A stretch of DNA of 64,000 bases from JAPUME01 sp027294185. GTDB lineage: Bacteria; Acidobacteriota; Terriglobia; UBA7540; JAPUME01. The translations under genes were made by a program, and so were the position numbers. Numbering within the stretch: position 1 is the first letter of the stretch; each line of letters starts with the position of its first letter. The stretch covers positions 248,001 through 312,000 of the forward strand of contig CAUVWZ020000002.1 of NCBI GenBank assembly GCA_963555835.3, in the 5' to 3' direction. Below are positions 24,771-34,129 of this stretch, one piece after another. A model generated the notes under the pieces. The model was not told the origin of the DNA, searched no databases, and worked only from the letters and a program-made list of their open reading frames with translations.

Positions 24771-25613
24771 CTATGTGGCCCTACGAGCGATGAGTGACTT
24801 CGGAGGCTGCCGGAGATCCCAGATCAATCCCAGCCAGGAGAGGAATACCAGCCCGTAATAGGTCAAGTCGATCTCCCACCAGAAGAAACCCTGCCGGGTC
24901 GATGCCATGTAGTAGTGATGATTATTGTGCCATCCTTCTCCCATGGTCAGCAGAGCCAGCGGCAGAGAGTTCTTGCTCAAGTCTTTCGTGGCGTATCGGG
25001 GGCGTCCAATAATATGGGCCAGCGAATTGATGGAAAAGGAGCCGTGCCACAGCATTACCGTGCTGATGAAAAAGCCCCAGACGAGCGCGTTCCATCCTCC
25101 GAGGAAGTACAGCGAAACCGCCAAGCTTACAGGAGGTATCAGGAACCAGCGATTCAACCAGCGAAGCTCAGGGTACTTTGCCAGATCTGAAACAATGGAA
25201 TAGTCGGTTTTTTCGGTCGTCGGGCTCAGAATCCAGCCCACGTGCGACCACCAGAATCCGCGCAGCGACGGCGAATGAACATCATCATCGGTATCAGAGT
25301 ACTTGTGATGGTTGCGGTGATGTGCCGCCCACCAGAGAACGCCTTTCTGTGAAGACGTCATGGCCAGGTAGGCGAGAACGAACTGGAAAACTCTGCTGGT
25401 TTTATAGGTGCGGTGAGAAAAATAGCGATGATATGCTCCGGTGACAAAGAACATGCGCCCGAAATAGAGACCGAAGGCCAGTATGACTCCGGATACCTTG
25501 AACTCGATAAAGAATGCCGCGAAACAGACCAAATGGGCCAGATAGAAGGGGAGTCTTCGCAGGAAAACCTTGGAACTGCTCATGGAACCCTGAATTACCG
25601 CACTTGTTGCCAC
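24771..25613 (-). CDS. Acyl-CoA/acyl-lipid delta-9-type fatty acid desaturase
   Basis: 280 residues, an integral membrane di-iron enzyme introducing a double bond into fatty acyl chains. The three histidine boxes are HRYFSH (about residue 61), HHRNHH (about 97) and HNNHH near the C-terminus (in GEGWHNNHHYY), as in the SCD1/Ole1 family. Four membrane helices flank them, for example LAHLVCFAAFFIEF. A ferredoxin or cytochrome b5 domain is absent, so an external electron donor is needed. Start ATG 25613 has a GGAG site. Confidence 0.85.
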   Translation of the reverse strand: MATSAVIQGSMSSSKVFLRRLPFYLAHLVCFAAFFIEFKVSGVILAFGLYFGRMFFVTGAYHRYFSHRTYKTSRVFQFVLAYLAMTSSQKGVLWWAAHHRNHHKYSDTDDDVHSPSLRGFWWSHVGWILSPTTEKTDYSIVSDLAKYPELRWLNRWFLIPPVSLAVSLYFLGGWNALVWGFFISTVMLWHGSFSINSLAHIIGRPRYATKDLSKNSLPLALLTMGEGWHNNHHYYMASTRQGFFWWEIDLTYYGLVFLSWLGLIWDLRQPPKSLIARRAT

Positions 25614-25688
25614 TGATCTTTTTCTCCTGGACCACCGGGAAAACCTGAGAGACGGTGGGGAATTTCAACGAAAACCAGCAAGTAAACA

Positions 25689-25717
25689 AGCATACATATG
25701 CAGGCCCCTGGGCGCAA
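25689..25717 (-). promoter_or_regulatory. Possible promoter of the desaturase gene
   Basis: Read on the minus strand: TTGCGC (25712-25717), 17-bp spacer, TATGCT (25689-25694). Confidence 0.35.
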
Positions 25718-25775
25718 GCTGTAATTTGAGGCCGGCTCTGCAAGAGACTGTGAATAAACAGTTAGGACAATTTGT

Positions 25776-26135
25776 CTATGCCGCAGGAGCGGCGCCGAAG
25801 GACGCCTGAGCCAGATCAAATGTGTCGAAAGCTTCGAGCACCGCGTCGAGACGGGTGATACTCAGGATGTCCCGGACCCGTTTCGAGGGGTTCACCAGCT
25901 TCAGGTCTCCCCCCTTCTTGCGGGCGCCGCGGGAGCAACTGATCAAAGTGGCCAGCCCGGAGCTATCAATATATTTGACCTCCGCCATATCCACGGCAAT
26001 GCGGTTCCGGCCCTCACCGAGCAACGCCTGCACTTTCTCCTGCAAGCGGCTGGTCCCGTCGCCCAGGACAACTCTCCCCCGCAACTCGAGGAGGGTGACT
26101 TGATCCAGGGATTTTTCTTCGATGTGGAGAGCCAC
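25776..26135 (-). CDS. STAS-domain anti-sigma factor antagonist
   Basis: 119 residues, nearly all one STAS domain. VTLLELRGRVVLGDGTSRLQ begins it, and VKYIDSSGLATLISCSRGA holds the conserved Ser that is phosphorylated by an anti-sigma kinase in SpoIIAA-type switches. These cytoplasmic proteins release a sigma factor when dephosphorylated. No RsbW-type kinase is adjacent; partner unknown. A short Ala-rich tail ends the protein. Confidence 0.85.
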   Translation of the reverse strand: MALHIEEKSLDQVTLLELRGRVVLGDGTSRLQEKVQALLGEGRNRIAVDMAEVKYIDSSGLATLISCSRGARKKGGDLKLVNPSKRVRDILSITRLDAVLEAFDTFDLAQASFGAAPAA

Positions 26136-26245
26136 TGCTTTGCCACTCGCGTCGCTGAGTAATCTCGCCTAAACCGGCTCCCATCTTACCACCCGAGGAG
26201 CATTCCGCAAAGCAGGCCCTGTGGCGAAGCAGATGGCTTCCCGGC

Positions 26246-27772
26246 TTAGGAGGGAGCTTCCATCTCTACTTCCGTGACGAATTCATAATCGCCCGCCGGG
26301 AAAAGATGCACGTTTCGGATTCGCCGGTTATAGACACAAACATTATCAAAATACCAGAGATGGATGTAGGGAAGGTCCTCTGCCAGAATGCGTTGCACTT
26401 CGGAATAGATTCGTTGTTGGCTTTCCCGGTCCTGAGTGCCGCGGACGCGGTCGAGCAGATCGTCCAGGCGGGGGTTTTCGTAGTGGCCCCGGTTCGCACC
26501 GTTGGGAGGAAAGTTCTGCGAGCTAAAAAGAAATTCAAAAATATCGGGGTGGATGTTACCTCCGATCCAGCGAAGCGAATAGAGCTGGAAGCGGCCGTTG
26601 ACGATGTCGGAATAGAAAGTCGCAAAATCATAGCTGCGGATTCGAACTGCAATCCCCACTCGCTGGAGTTGAGCCTGCATGACTCCCGCTTTCAGAAGTC
26701 CGATCTCTTCGGTGGAGGTCTTGAAGTCGAGGGCGAACCGCGTTCCATCGGCTTTTCGCGGGAACCCGGCCTGATCGAGGAGTTGTTCAGCCCTCAGAGG
26801 GTCGTAGGCATAAGTCCTTACGTCCGGCTCAAAAGCCCAGGAGAAGGGCGGCAGGACACTCGCTGCAGGCCGCACCGTGTTTCGCCACAGATGCTCGATC
26901 ATCTCCTGCCGGTTGATGGCATGAGCGATGGCATGGCGCACCTTTTGCTTTTTGAGAATCGGGTCTCGCAGGTTGAAGGCCAGGTAGGCATAGTTGGTGC
27001 CGGGAGATTGGAGGACTTCGAGATCGGGGCTCTCGCGCAGGGTTTCCGCCATATCGGGTGTCACGGCATTGAGGGCCACGTCCGCGCTGCCTTTCCGGAG
27101 CTCCAGGGCGCGCGTCACCGTGTCAGGGACGACCTTGAATTCCACACGCGCGACGCTCGCCCGGGTCCCGAAGTATTCTTCATTGCGTTCCAGAATCACA
27201 TTCCTGTCGGGAAGGGCGCTCACAAATCGATACGGGCCTGTCCCTATGGGTTGTTGAGACATCTCCGGGCCCGAACCTTCCGGCACAATGCCGATGGCCC
27301 CGTTGATCAACGAGACGGGAAAAAGGACGTAGGGTTCCCGTAGGCGAAAAATGACGGTATAGGCGTCGGGCGCTTCGATCCTTTCCACACGACGATACGG
27401 TCCTGCCTTGACGCTGGTAAGCGACCCGTCGAGGAGACTATCGAAGGTGAATTTGACATCGGCTGAGGTCAGAGGCCGCCCGTCGTGAAAGCGTACGTCT
27501 CGGCGAAGATGGAAAATATAAATGGAGGGGTCGGAACTCTCCCAGCTTTCGGCAAGATCAGGTTTCAGTTCCAGGTTCCGGTCTCGCCGAAGGAGGCTGT
27601 TGAACACCATCTGGTTGATCCGTGCCGACTGAGCGTCGTTGCCGATGCGGGGATCAAGATTCGTGGGGCTCGATTCGATCAGAAAAACCAGCGTGCCGGG
27701 GTCCCGAGGGGTTTGGCAACCCGTCAAAAGGAGCAATGCGAGCAGCGCGATCAGGTTAATACCTCGACGCAT
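26246..27772 (-). CDS. ABC transporter solute-binding lipoprotein, family 5 (peptide/muropeptide type)
   Basis: 508 residues. The signal ends in a lipobox LLLTGC with Cys19, so the mature protein is a lipid-anchored binding protein. SSPTNLDPRIGNDAQSARI, the ESWESSDPSIYIFHLRRDVRF block and DGRPLTSADVKFTFDS are hallmarks of the DppA/OppA/MppA family. Its ATG overlaps the anmK stop by 17 bases (27756-27772), so it is translationally coupled to peptidoglycan-recycling genes, which suggests a murein peptide ligand. The matching permease and ATPase genes are not in the window. Confidence 0.85.
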   Translation of the reverse strand: MRRGINLIALLALLLLTGCQTPRDPGTLVFLIESSPTNLDPRIGNDAQSARINQMVFNSLLRRDRNLELKPDLAESWESSDPSIYIFHLRRDVRFHDGRPLTSADVKFTFDSLLDGSLTSVKAGPYRRVERIEAPDAYTVIFRLREPYVLFPVSLINGAIGIVPEGSGPEMSQQPIGTGPYRFVSALPDRNVILERNEEYFGTRASVARVEFKVVPDTVTRALELRKGSADVALNAVTPDMAETLRESPDLEVLQSPGTNYAYLAFNLRDPILKKQKVRHAIAHAINRQEMIEHLWRNTVRPAASVLPPFSWAFEPDVRTYAYDPLRAEQLLDQAGFPRKADGTRFALDFKTSTEEIGLLKAGVMQAQLQRVGIAVRIRSYDFATFYSDIVNGRFQLYSLRWIGGNIHPDIFEFLFSSQNFPPNGANRGHYENPRLDDLLDRVRGTQDRESQQRIYSEVQRILAEDLPYIHLWYFDNVCVYNRRIRNVHLFPAGDYEFVTEVEMEAPS

Positions 27773-28949
27773 AGATGACCTTCCCGAGTATGGCCGGCCT
27801 TGTTGCGCCGGTGACCGCCGGCAGGTTTCCCGGCAATCCCTTTAGAGTTCTCTCCGCCAGCAGGGCAAATGCGACCGCTTCCTTGGCGTCCTCCGGGATG
27901 CCGAACTCGTGGGACTGCTGAAGGCGGGTTCCGGGCAGCATCTCCCCCAGGCGACGCATCAGGTGCCGGTTGTGCGCGCCCCCGCCTGAGACGATCAGCC
28001 GGTCGACGGGCGTACGCGGCAGGACGAACCGCTTGAGCGCTTCCACGATGGTTACGACGGTAAGTTCGGTGGCCGTCGCGATCAGGTCGGGTGAGCGATG
28101 CGAGGCCCCGGCTTTGAGAATTTTCCCTACGAAGTCTGCTCCGAACTGCTCCCGCCCGGCGCTTTTGGGAGGACGTAGACGGAGAAATGAATGCGACAGG
28201 CACTTCTTTAGAACCTGTGGGATTACGAATCCATGAGAAGCGATGCGTCCGTTGCGGTCAAAATTCTGCTTGCCTCGGGTGTGGCGGCGAACCAGTGCGT
28301 CGATCACCATGTTGCCCGGACCGGTGTCGAATCCGACGACATCCTCCTGCCTGCCGCCGCGGGGAATTACGGTGATATTGGCGATGCCTCCGATGTTCAA
28401 TGCGACCGTCCCCAGGCGCGCGTGTGCGAACAGCAGGTAATCGACCAAGGGCACAAGCGGCGCGCCTTGGCCTCCCAGTCCCATATCGGTGGGGCGAAAA
28501 TCGGCGACGGTGGTCACCCCGCACCGTGCGGCAATCAGGCTGGGTTCTCCAAGCTGCAAAGTAGACGCCGGGTGCCTTGGGCCCTTCCTGCCACCGCTAG
28601 GACGGCCCTGATGGAAAACGGTCTGGCCGTGAGAGCCGATGCAGTGGAGAGAAGAGAGCTTTACCCTCTGGCGGCGACAAAGGCGCTCGACGGCCCGGCC
28701 GAAGAGGGCTCCCAGGCGAAAGTTGATTTCACTCAGAGCAGCCGTCGAGACCGCTTCTCCTCCGGCCAACTGCAGGAGTTGACGCCGCAGACGGGCCGGG
28801 TAGGGGAAGGTGTGAAAGGCCAGCAAATCCACCCGTGGGCGTCCGGCCTGTCCTGAAATCCGCACCAGTGCGGCATCGATGCCGTCGAGAGAGGTACCGG
28901 AGATCAATCCCACGGCCAGGCGTCCACCTCTTTTACCAGCCGACGGCAT
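27756..28949 (-). CDS. anmK: Anhydro-N-acetylmuramic acid kinase
   Basis: 397 residues. It converts 1,6-anhydro-MurNAc plus ATP to MurNAc-6-phosphate during cell-wall recycling in the cytoplasm. Visible signatures are VGLISGTSLDGIDAALVRI at the start, CIGSHGQTVFH, VVGFDTGPGNMVIDALVRR and the ATP-site VDRLIVSGGGAHNRHLMRRL. ATG 28949 lies inside the end of nagZ (17-base overlap). The product order NagZ then AnmK matches successive steps of the pathway. Confidence 0.95.
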   Translation of the reverse strand: MPSAGKRGGRLAVGLISGTSLDGIDAALVRISGQAGRPRVDLLAFHTFPYPARLRRQLLQLAGGEAVSTAALSEINFRLGALFGRAVERLCRRQRVKLSSLHCIGSHGQTVFHQGRPSGGRKGPRHPASTLQLGEPSLIAARCGVTTVADFRPTDMGLGGQGAPLVPLVDYLLFAHARLGTVALNIGGIANITVIPRGGRQEDVVGFDTGPGNMVIDALVRRHTRGKQNFDRNGRIASHGFVIPQVLKKCLSHSFLRLRPPKSAGREQFGADFVGKILKAGASHRSPDLIATATELTVVTIVEALKRFVLPRTPVDRLIVSGGGAHNRHLMRRLGEMLPGTRLQQSHEFGIPEDAKEAVAFALLAERTLKGLPGNLPAVTGATRPAILGKVIYASRY

Positions 28950-30033
28950 GGAGTTTAACCTCTGCTTCCTGAACCTGTTCCGAGAATTGCCTGAACCTTT
29001 GCGTTAATTTTGCGAACTCGTTTGCATTGAAAGACGCAGGAGGTGCGGCCAGCCCTCGTCTTAGGCGGGCGATTCTTGCACGGCTCTCCTTGAGTCTCTC
29101 GAGGTCGAGGCTTCCCTTGGAGGCAGCCTTCTCCAAGCCTGTCATAATCTCATGAATGGAGCGCTCCCGGCGGCTCACAATCAGCAGATCGCATCCTGCC
29201 TCGAGCGCCCTCACTCCGATTTCCCGCAGAGGGACACTGTCGGTAATCGCGCCCATTTCCAGGTCGTCGGTGACCACTAATCCTTGATAGTTCATCTTTT
29301 GGCGCAGCAGGTCCCTGATGATCCTGCTCGAAAGAGAAGCGGGAACCGGGGTCTGGAAATCGTAAGCCTTGTAGCAGGCGTGGCCCACCAACACCAGGGG
29401 CAGCAACTTCGCCAGCCGGCGGTAGGGAACCATGTCCTGTTGCCAGAGCCCCACCATGGGCTCATCGACAAGAGGAAGATGGAAGTGGGTATCGGCCCCT
29501 GCCTTGCCCAGTCCCGGAAAATGTTTTCCACAAGGGAGGATGCGGTGGCGTTTCAGCCCTTCGATGAACGATCGCGCAAATTCGGTTACCTGGGTTGGGT
29601 CATCTCCGAACGTCCTTTGGGCAAGTGCCTCTCGGGAGGTGTGAGTGCGGAGGTCGAGGACGGGCGCGAAGTCCAGATTGAAACCGAGCAGCCGCAGGGC
29701 GGCGCCGATCAAATCGCCCTGTTGATGGGCGAGCGAGGGCTTCCCGGTCCGTGCCACACTTTCGGCGGAAGGCAGGGGAGGCAGGAACTTTTTCAGGCGG
29801 TCGACGGTTCCTCCTTCCTCATCGATCGAAAGGAAAGGCCGCTGGGGAAGATGAGCGTAGAGGTCTCGAACGAGCTGAGCGGTCTGTTCCGCCGTGCGCA
29901 GGTTGCGGGCGAAGAGGATGACGCCGGCGGGGCGGTAGGTGTCCAGAAGTTTCCGGACTGAGTTGTCAACCTGCTCGGCTTCAAAACCGATAATCAGGTG
30001 CTGGCCGAGCGTTTCCATGAGGGATGTATTCAT
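28933..30033 (-). CDS. nagZ: Beta-N-acetylhexosaminidase (GH3, NagZ)
   Basis: 366 residues. It removes GlcNAc from anhydromuropeptides. The GH3 barrel is seen in FLSIDEEGGTVDRLKK, the KHFPGLGKAGADTHFHLP loop with the catalytic His/Asp pair, and VVTDDLEMGAITD carrying the nucleophilic Asp. No signal peptide, so cytoplasmic as in other NagZ enzymes. ATG 30033 overlaps the mutS stop (ATGA), and its end overlaps anmK by 17 bases. A roughly 30-residue tail follows the barrel. Confidence 0.92.
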   Translation of the reverse strand: MNTSLMETLGQHLIIGFEAEQVDNSVRKLLDTYRPAGVILFARNLRTAEQTAQLVRDLYAHLPQRPFLSIDEEGGTVDRLKKFLPPLPSAESVARTGKPSLAHQQGDLIGAALRLLGFNLDFAPVLDLRTHTSREALAQRTFGDDPTQVTEFARSFIEGLKRHRILPCGKHFPGLGKAGADTHFHLPLVDEPMVGLWQQDMVPYRRLAKLLPLVLVGHACYKAYDFQTPVPASLSSRIIRDLLRQKMNYQGLVVTDDLEMGAITDSVPLREIGVRALEAGCDLLIVSRRERSIHEIMTGLEKAASKGSLDLERLKESRARIARLRRGLAAPPASFNANEFAKLTQRFRQFSEQVQEAEVKLHAVGW

Positions 30034-32732
30034 GAACCGATCTGCTTTTTCAGTTGCGCCAGAAGATTGAGCGCGTCAAGTGGTTTCAGGTTGTCGAGGT
30101 CCGCGTCTTCGAGCGCCTGAATGACTTCGTGGTTGAGAGGTGTGAAGATCGTGAGTTGTACCGGCCCGCGGGATTTCCCCTCGCCTTCTTCGGAGGATGC
30201 GGCGAGATGTTCGCTCAGGTTGCGCTCGCTCTGCTCATGGCGCGCCAGGATTTCCCTTGCCCGCTCGATGACCTTGGGTGGAAGGCCCGCCAGACGCGCC
30301 ACGTCGATGCCGTAGCTCTTGTCGGCGCTTCCGGGGGCTACCTTGCGGAGAAAGAGGATCCCGCTTTCGGTCTCTTTCACCGTGACGTGGTAGTTGCGGA
30401 CGCCAGGCAGAAGCTCCCCCAGCTCGGTCAACTCGTGGTAATGAGTGGCGAAAAGCGTCTTGGCCCGGACCTCAGTGAGCAGATGTTCGACAACGGCCCA
30501 GGCCAGGGAAAGTCCGTCGAAGGTCGCCGTGCCCCGGCCCACCTCATCCAGCAGAATCAGGCTGTGGCGCGTCGCCGTGTTGACGATGCCGGCCGTCTCG
30601 GTCATCTCCACCATGAAAGTCGAGCGGCCGCGGGCCAGATTGTCTGAAGCGCCGATGCGCGTATAGATGCGGTCGAAAATCGGCAGCACAGCCTTTCTGG
30701 CCGGAACGAAGCTCCCCATCTGCGCCATCAAGGCAATCAGGGCCGCCTGGCGAAGGTAGGTGGACTTGCCCCCCATGTTGGGACCGGTGACCAGCAGAAT
30801 TCGATCGCTTCCGGAATTCATGTAAAGATCGTTGGGAGTGAATTTGCCGCCGCGGTCCGTCTCCTCCAGGCGTTCTACAATCGGGTGACGAGCTTCCGCA
30901 AGCATGAGTTCGTCTTTCGCGTCGCTGGAAAATTCAGGGCGATGGTAATCTCTGGTTGCCGCAAGGAAGGCGAAGCAGGCAAGCAGATCAAGTCGCGCCA
31001 GCGACTGAGCCGTGCGGCGAATCCGAGGGGCGTGGCCGGCGACCTGGTTTCTAATCTTGACAAAAAGTTCCTGATCCAGCGTGCGGATCTTTTCTTCCGC
31101 ATCGAGGACCTTCGCTTCGTAGTCTTTGAGTTCCGGCGTGGTGAAGCGCTCGGCATTGACCAGAGTCTGCTTCCTTTCGTAGTCGTCAGGGGCCAGGTGG
31201 GTATTGGTTTTGGAGATTTCAATGTAGTAGCCGAAGACGTTGTTGAAGCGAACTTTGAGCGAACCGATGCCGGTCCTTTTACGCTCGCGTTGTTCAATGG
31301 CGGCGATATGTTGCCGGGAGTTCCGGCTCAACTCGCGTAGCTCGTCGAGCGGGGGATGGTAGCCGGGGCGAATCAGGCGGCCTTCGGTCAGTTGCGCGGG
31401 AGCTTCCGGATGAATGGCCTCTTCAAGCAGTTGGTAAACATCATCCAGAGGATCGATCGCTTGAAAGAGCTCCTTAAGACGAACGGCGCCAAAGGGTTCC
31501 ACGAGGCTCCTGATTTCAGGCAGGAGCTCAAAGGAGGATTTCAGTCCCAGCAGGTCGCGGCCGTGAGCGGTTCCCAGAGCGACTTTGCTCAACAAGCGTT
31601 CCAGGTCTTGCAGCCGTGAAAGAGTCGCACGAATCTTCTCGCGGCCGATGGTCGAGCCGGTGAGCTCCTCCACCGCATCCAGTCGGGCGGTAAGCTCAGA
31701 GGGGTCGAGCGAGGGGTGCAGAATCGAGTCCCGGAGCAGGCGCGATCCCATTGAAGTTACGCATTGATCCATGGATCCTGAAAGAGTTGTTTCCGGCGAA
31801 TTGCCGAACATCGGCTCGAGCATCTCGAGGTTGCGCAGGGTAACGGGGTCGAGCAGCAGGCAATCTTGTTGGTGGTAAAACTTGAGATGGTCCAGGGGGG
31901 CGAGCGCGGCTCGTTGAGTTTCCCGCACATAATGGATGATCGCTCCGGCGGCGGCCAGTGCCGGTGGTCGACCGTCCAGTCCCAGGCCGGTAAGGTCGGC
32001 CACGCCGAGCTGTTCACGCAAGATTCGACGGCAGTAGTCGGGCTCGAAGACCCATTCGTCCAGATAGGTTGGGACGGGGAGGTGATAGCCCTGTTGGGGG
32101 TTTCCGTCTGTTGAGGCCTGTTCCTTGCTCGATTGAGTTGCCTGACCGCGCGACAGCAGGACTTCGCGGGGGCGCATCCGTTCCAGTTCGTCGTTGAGAT
32201 TCGCCGCCGCATCGGGACCGGAAAATTCGGTGACCCGAAAATCTCCCGTAGAGAGATCAGCCAGCGCCAGGGCTACGGATTCTCCCTTGCGTGCAATGGC
32301 GCCGAGGTAGTTGTTTTCACGGGCGCTTGCAATTCCGGCATCGATGGCGGTTCCGGGCGTGACGACGCGCGTGACCTCGCGCTTCACAAGTGTTTTGGCT
32401 AGTTTCGCGTCCTCCACCTGATCACAGATGGCGACACGGTAGCCTTTGCGAATCAGCTTATTCACGTATCCTTCGGCCGCGTGGTAGGGAACGCCGCACA
32501 TAGGGATGGCGACGCCCTTCTCCTTGTTGCGCGAGGTCAGAGTAATTTCGAGTTCTCGTGCTGCGGTGACCGCATCCTCGTAGAAGAGTTCATAAAAGTC
32601 ACCCAGCCGGAAAAAAAGGAGCGTCTCCGGGTAGCGCTGCTTGATGCTCCCGTACTGGCGCATCAAAGGAGTGGAGGGAGTCGAGGGAGTAGAAGGACCG
32701 GATGGAGTTGGCGGACGTGACGGTTTGCTCAT
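30030..32732 (-). CDS. mutS: DNA mismatch repair protein MutS
   Basis: 900 residues from ATG 32732; an upstream in-frame ATG at 32801 adds 23 less plausible residues. The mismatch-recognition start ETLLFFRLGDFYELFYEDA contains the F-x-E-type mispair-binding region, and the ATPase has the Walker A VTGPNMGGKSTYLRQ, the LLDEVGRGTATFDG Walker B and LFATHYHELTEL. Between start and domain I is a Pro/Ser/Thr linker encoded by 9-base repeats. MutS finds mismatches and recruits MutL (not in window). It is the first gene of a coupled operon with nagZ and anmK, an unusual pairing. Confidence 0.95.
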   Translation of the reverse strand: MSKPSRPPTPSGPSTPSTPSTPLMRQYGSIKQRYPETLLFFRLGDFYELFYEDAVTAARELEITLTSRNKEKGVAIPMCGVPYHAAEGYVNKLIRKGYRVAICDQVEDAKLAKTLVKREVTRVVTPGTAIDAGIASARENNYLGAIARKGESVALALADLSTGDFRVTEFSGPDAAANLNDELERMRPREVLLSRGQATQSSKEQASTDGNPQQGYHLPVPTYLDEWVFEPDYCRRILREQLGVADLTGLGLDGRPPALAAAGAIIHYVRETQRAALAPLDHLKFYHQQDCLLLDPVTLRNLEMLEPMFGNSPETTLSGSMDQCVTSMGSRLLRDSILHPSLDPSELTARLDAVEELTGSTIGREKIRATLSRLQDLERLLSKVALGTAHGRDLLGLKSSFELLPEIRSLVEPFGAVRLKELFQAIDPLDDVYQLLEEAIHPEAPAQLTEGRLIRPGYHPPLDELRELSRNSRQHIAAIEQRERKRTGIGSLKVRFNNVFGYYIEISKTNTHLAPDDYERKQTLVNAERFTTPELKDYEAKVLDAEEKIRTLDQELFVKIRNQVAGHAPRIRRTAQSLARLDLLACFAFLAATRDYHRPEFSSDAKDELMLAEARHPIVERLEETDRGGKFTPNDLYMNSGSDRILLVTGPNMGGKSTYLRQAALIALMAQMGSFVPARKAVLPIFDRIYTRIGASDNLARGRSTFMVEMTETAGIVNTATRHSLILLDEVGRGTATFDGLSLAWAVVEHLLTEVRAKTLFATHYHELTELGELLPGVRNYHVTVKETESGILFLRKVAPGSADKSYGIDVARLAGLPPKVIERAREILARHEQSERNLSEHLAASSEEGEGKSRGPVQLTIFTPLNHEVIQALEDADLDNLKPLDALNLLAQLKKQIGS
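32668..32712. repeat. Five imperfect 9-bp tandem units in the 5' end of mutS
   Basis: Units GGAGTGGAG, GGAGTCGAG, GGAGTAGAA, GGACCGGAT and GGAGTTGGC run back to back and encode the TPSGPSTPSTPSTP linker. Length changes would keep frame. Confidence 0.7.
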
Positions 32733-32893
32733 ATTGGAAAAACCTGGAGGGTCATTATCAAACGCGGCGAGGGTTTTGTAAACGTCTTCTCGCCATATCA
32801 TTTCAGGCGCATCAGTTCTGCCCGGGCAGAGTGCAGCAACAGGCAGCGTTTGCGTCTCCTTCCGTTTTTCCTGTAATCTGGAACGGAGAAGCC

Positions 32894-33598
32894 GTGAGAG
32901 TTCTGGGAATCGATACTACATCAAAGCAGGGGAGTCTCGCCTGGATCGAGGAAGGAGAGACTCCGGTAACGGTAAGCTTTGAGGGGGGGCAGAAGCATTC
33001 CCTGCATCTGTTCGGCGCGGTGGAGCGCTTGCTCCGGGAGCGGAACCGAAGCCTCGCCGAGATTGACATTTTTGGAGTGGCCACGGGCCCCGGATCGTTC
33101 ACGGGCATCCGAGTCGGTCTGGCGGCGATAAAGGGTTGGGCGGAGACACTCCAGAAACCGGTTGCGGGCATCTCTGTCCTGGAAGCGATGGTGGCTTTGG
33201 GGAATCCCCCAACGCCTTGGGCTGTTCCCATTGTAAACGGAGGGCGAGGCGAGTTGTACGTCGCTTTTTTTCGTTCCCTCGCCGCTGGGAGCAGATTTCA
33301 AATGGAGGGAGAGGCGACGGTCATTTCAGATGAGGATTTCCCCGCCAGATTGCGGGAGAAGTTTTCCAGACAAGATGATGCCACGCTCCTCACCCGGGCT
33401 GACCAGGACCTGGAAGCGACGCTGAATCGCATTGGGTGCGAAGGTTTTTTGCGGGAAGAAATTCGTCGGCCACTTGCGCAGGCCGTTGCAGCCCTTGCCG
33501 CCGAGGGGGTGGAGGGGCGAAGAGTTGGCCCGGCGGAGGAGTTGCGGGCGTTTTACATTCGCCGCCCTGACGCCGAGCTCCACTGGAAGGAGGATTGA
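32894..33598 (+). CDS. tsaB: tRNA threonylcarbamoyladenosine biosynthesis protein TsaB
   Basis: 234 residues. TsaB pairs with TsaD to make t6A37 in tRNAs reading ANN codons. The ASKHA-fold start VLGIDTTSKQGSLAW and the motif VATGPGSFTGIRVGLAAIKG are diagnostic. GTG 32894 has GGAGA upstream and is preferred to the longer frame from 32702, which would overlap mutS. Divergent from mutS; the 160-base gap probably holds both promoters. Confidence 0.9.
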   Translation: MRVLGIDTTSKQGSLAWIEEGETPVTVSFEGGQKHSLHLFGAVERLLRERNRSLAEIDIFGVATGPGSFTGIRVGLAAIKGWAETLQKPVAGISVLEAMVALGNPPTPWAVPIVNGGRGELYVAFFRSLAAGSRFQMEGEATVISDEDFPARLREKFSRQDDATLLTRADQDLEATLNRIGCEGFLREEIRRPLAQAVAALAAEGVEGRRVGPAEELRAFYIRRPDAELHWKED

Positions 33599-33782
33599 AA
33601 CCGTTTGCTGAGACCGGGTGAATCGCGATCCTTGCCGGTTTCGGTCTTTTCAGTGTCCTGTAAGTCGTGTGTTTTCAGCGGCCTCGAAGAGGCAATGGCC
33701 TTGTTGGTTTTCGGTTGAATTGGATTCCGACGATATGCTAACGTCTTGCTGGAATCTTCCCAATGTCAAGGAGGTCACGGTC

Positions 33783-34007
33783 ATGAGCACTCCCTCTGAA
33801 ACGATCCAGCAACAGTTGTTGGCCACCAACGATCAGTATCGTCGCTTGAAGGCCGATCACTCCCGCTACGGTGAAAAGTTGGAGCATTTGGCCAGTAAAG
33901 GTTTTCTGACTGAGGAAGAGAGGGTCCAGGAGAAAACTCTAAAGAAGTTGAAGCTCCAGGTGAAGGACCAGATGGAGCAACTGGTACAGCAGCAGAAGAC
34001 TGGTTAG
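33783..34007 (+). CDS. YdcH/DUF465-like small coiled-coil protein
   Basis: 74 residues from ATG 33783, with AAGGAGG upstream at normal spacing. The helix pair LLATNDQYRRLKADHSRYGE and LTEEERVQEKTLKKLKLQ followed by VKDQMEQLV is typical of the YdcH-like family, cytoplasmic proteins of unknown biochemical role. The longer frame from 33618 lacks coding character. Confidence 0.75.
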   Translation: MSTPSETIQQQLLATNDQYRRLKADHSRYGEKLEHLASKGFLTEEERVQEKTLKKLKLQVKDQMEQLVQQQKTG

Positions 34008-34129
34008 CGGCGCTCCCATCGGCTGCAGTAAACTGATATCTGGACGGGTTCAGAGGGCCCCAGGAAGCTTGCGGGTAATTTTTTCTCCTTGCCGGGCGTG
34101 GCACTCCCCGCAATCCATTTAAGTTTTCA

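Noticed and set aside
24580..24858. 92-residue ORF
   Set aside because: No ribosome site and half of it is antisense to the desaturase.
26306..27343. 345-residue plus-strand ORF in the solute-binding protein gene
   Set aside because: Shadow; the minus frame has clear family motifs.
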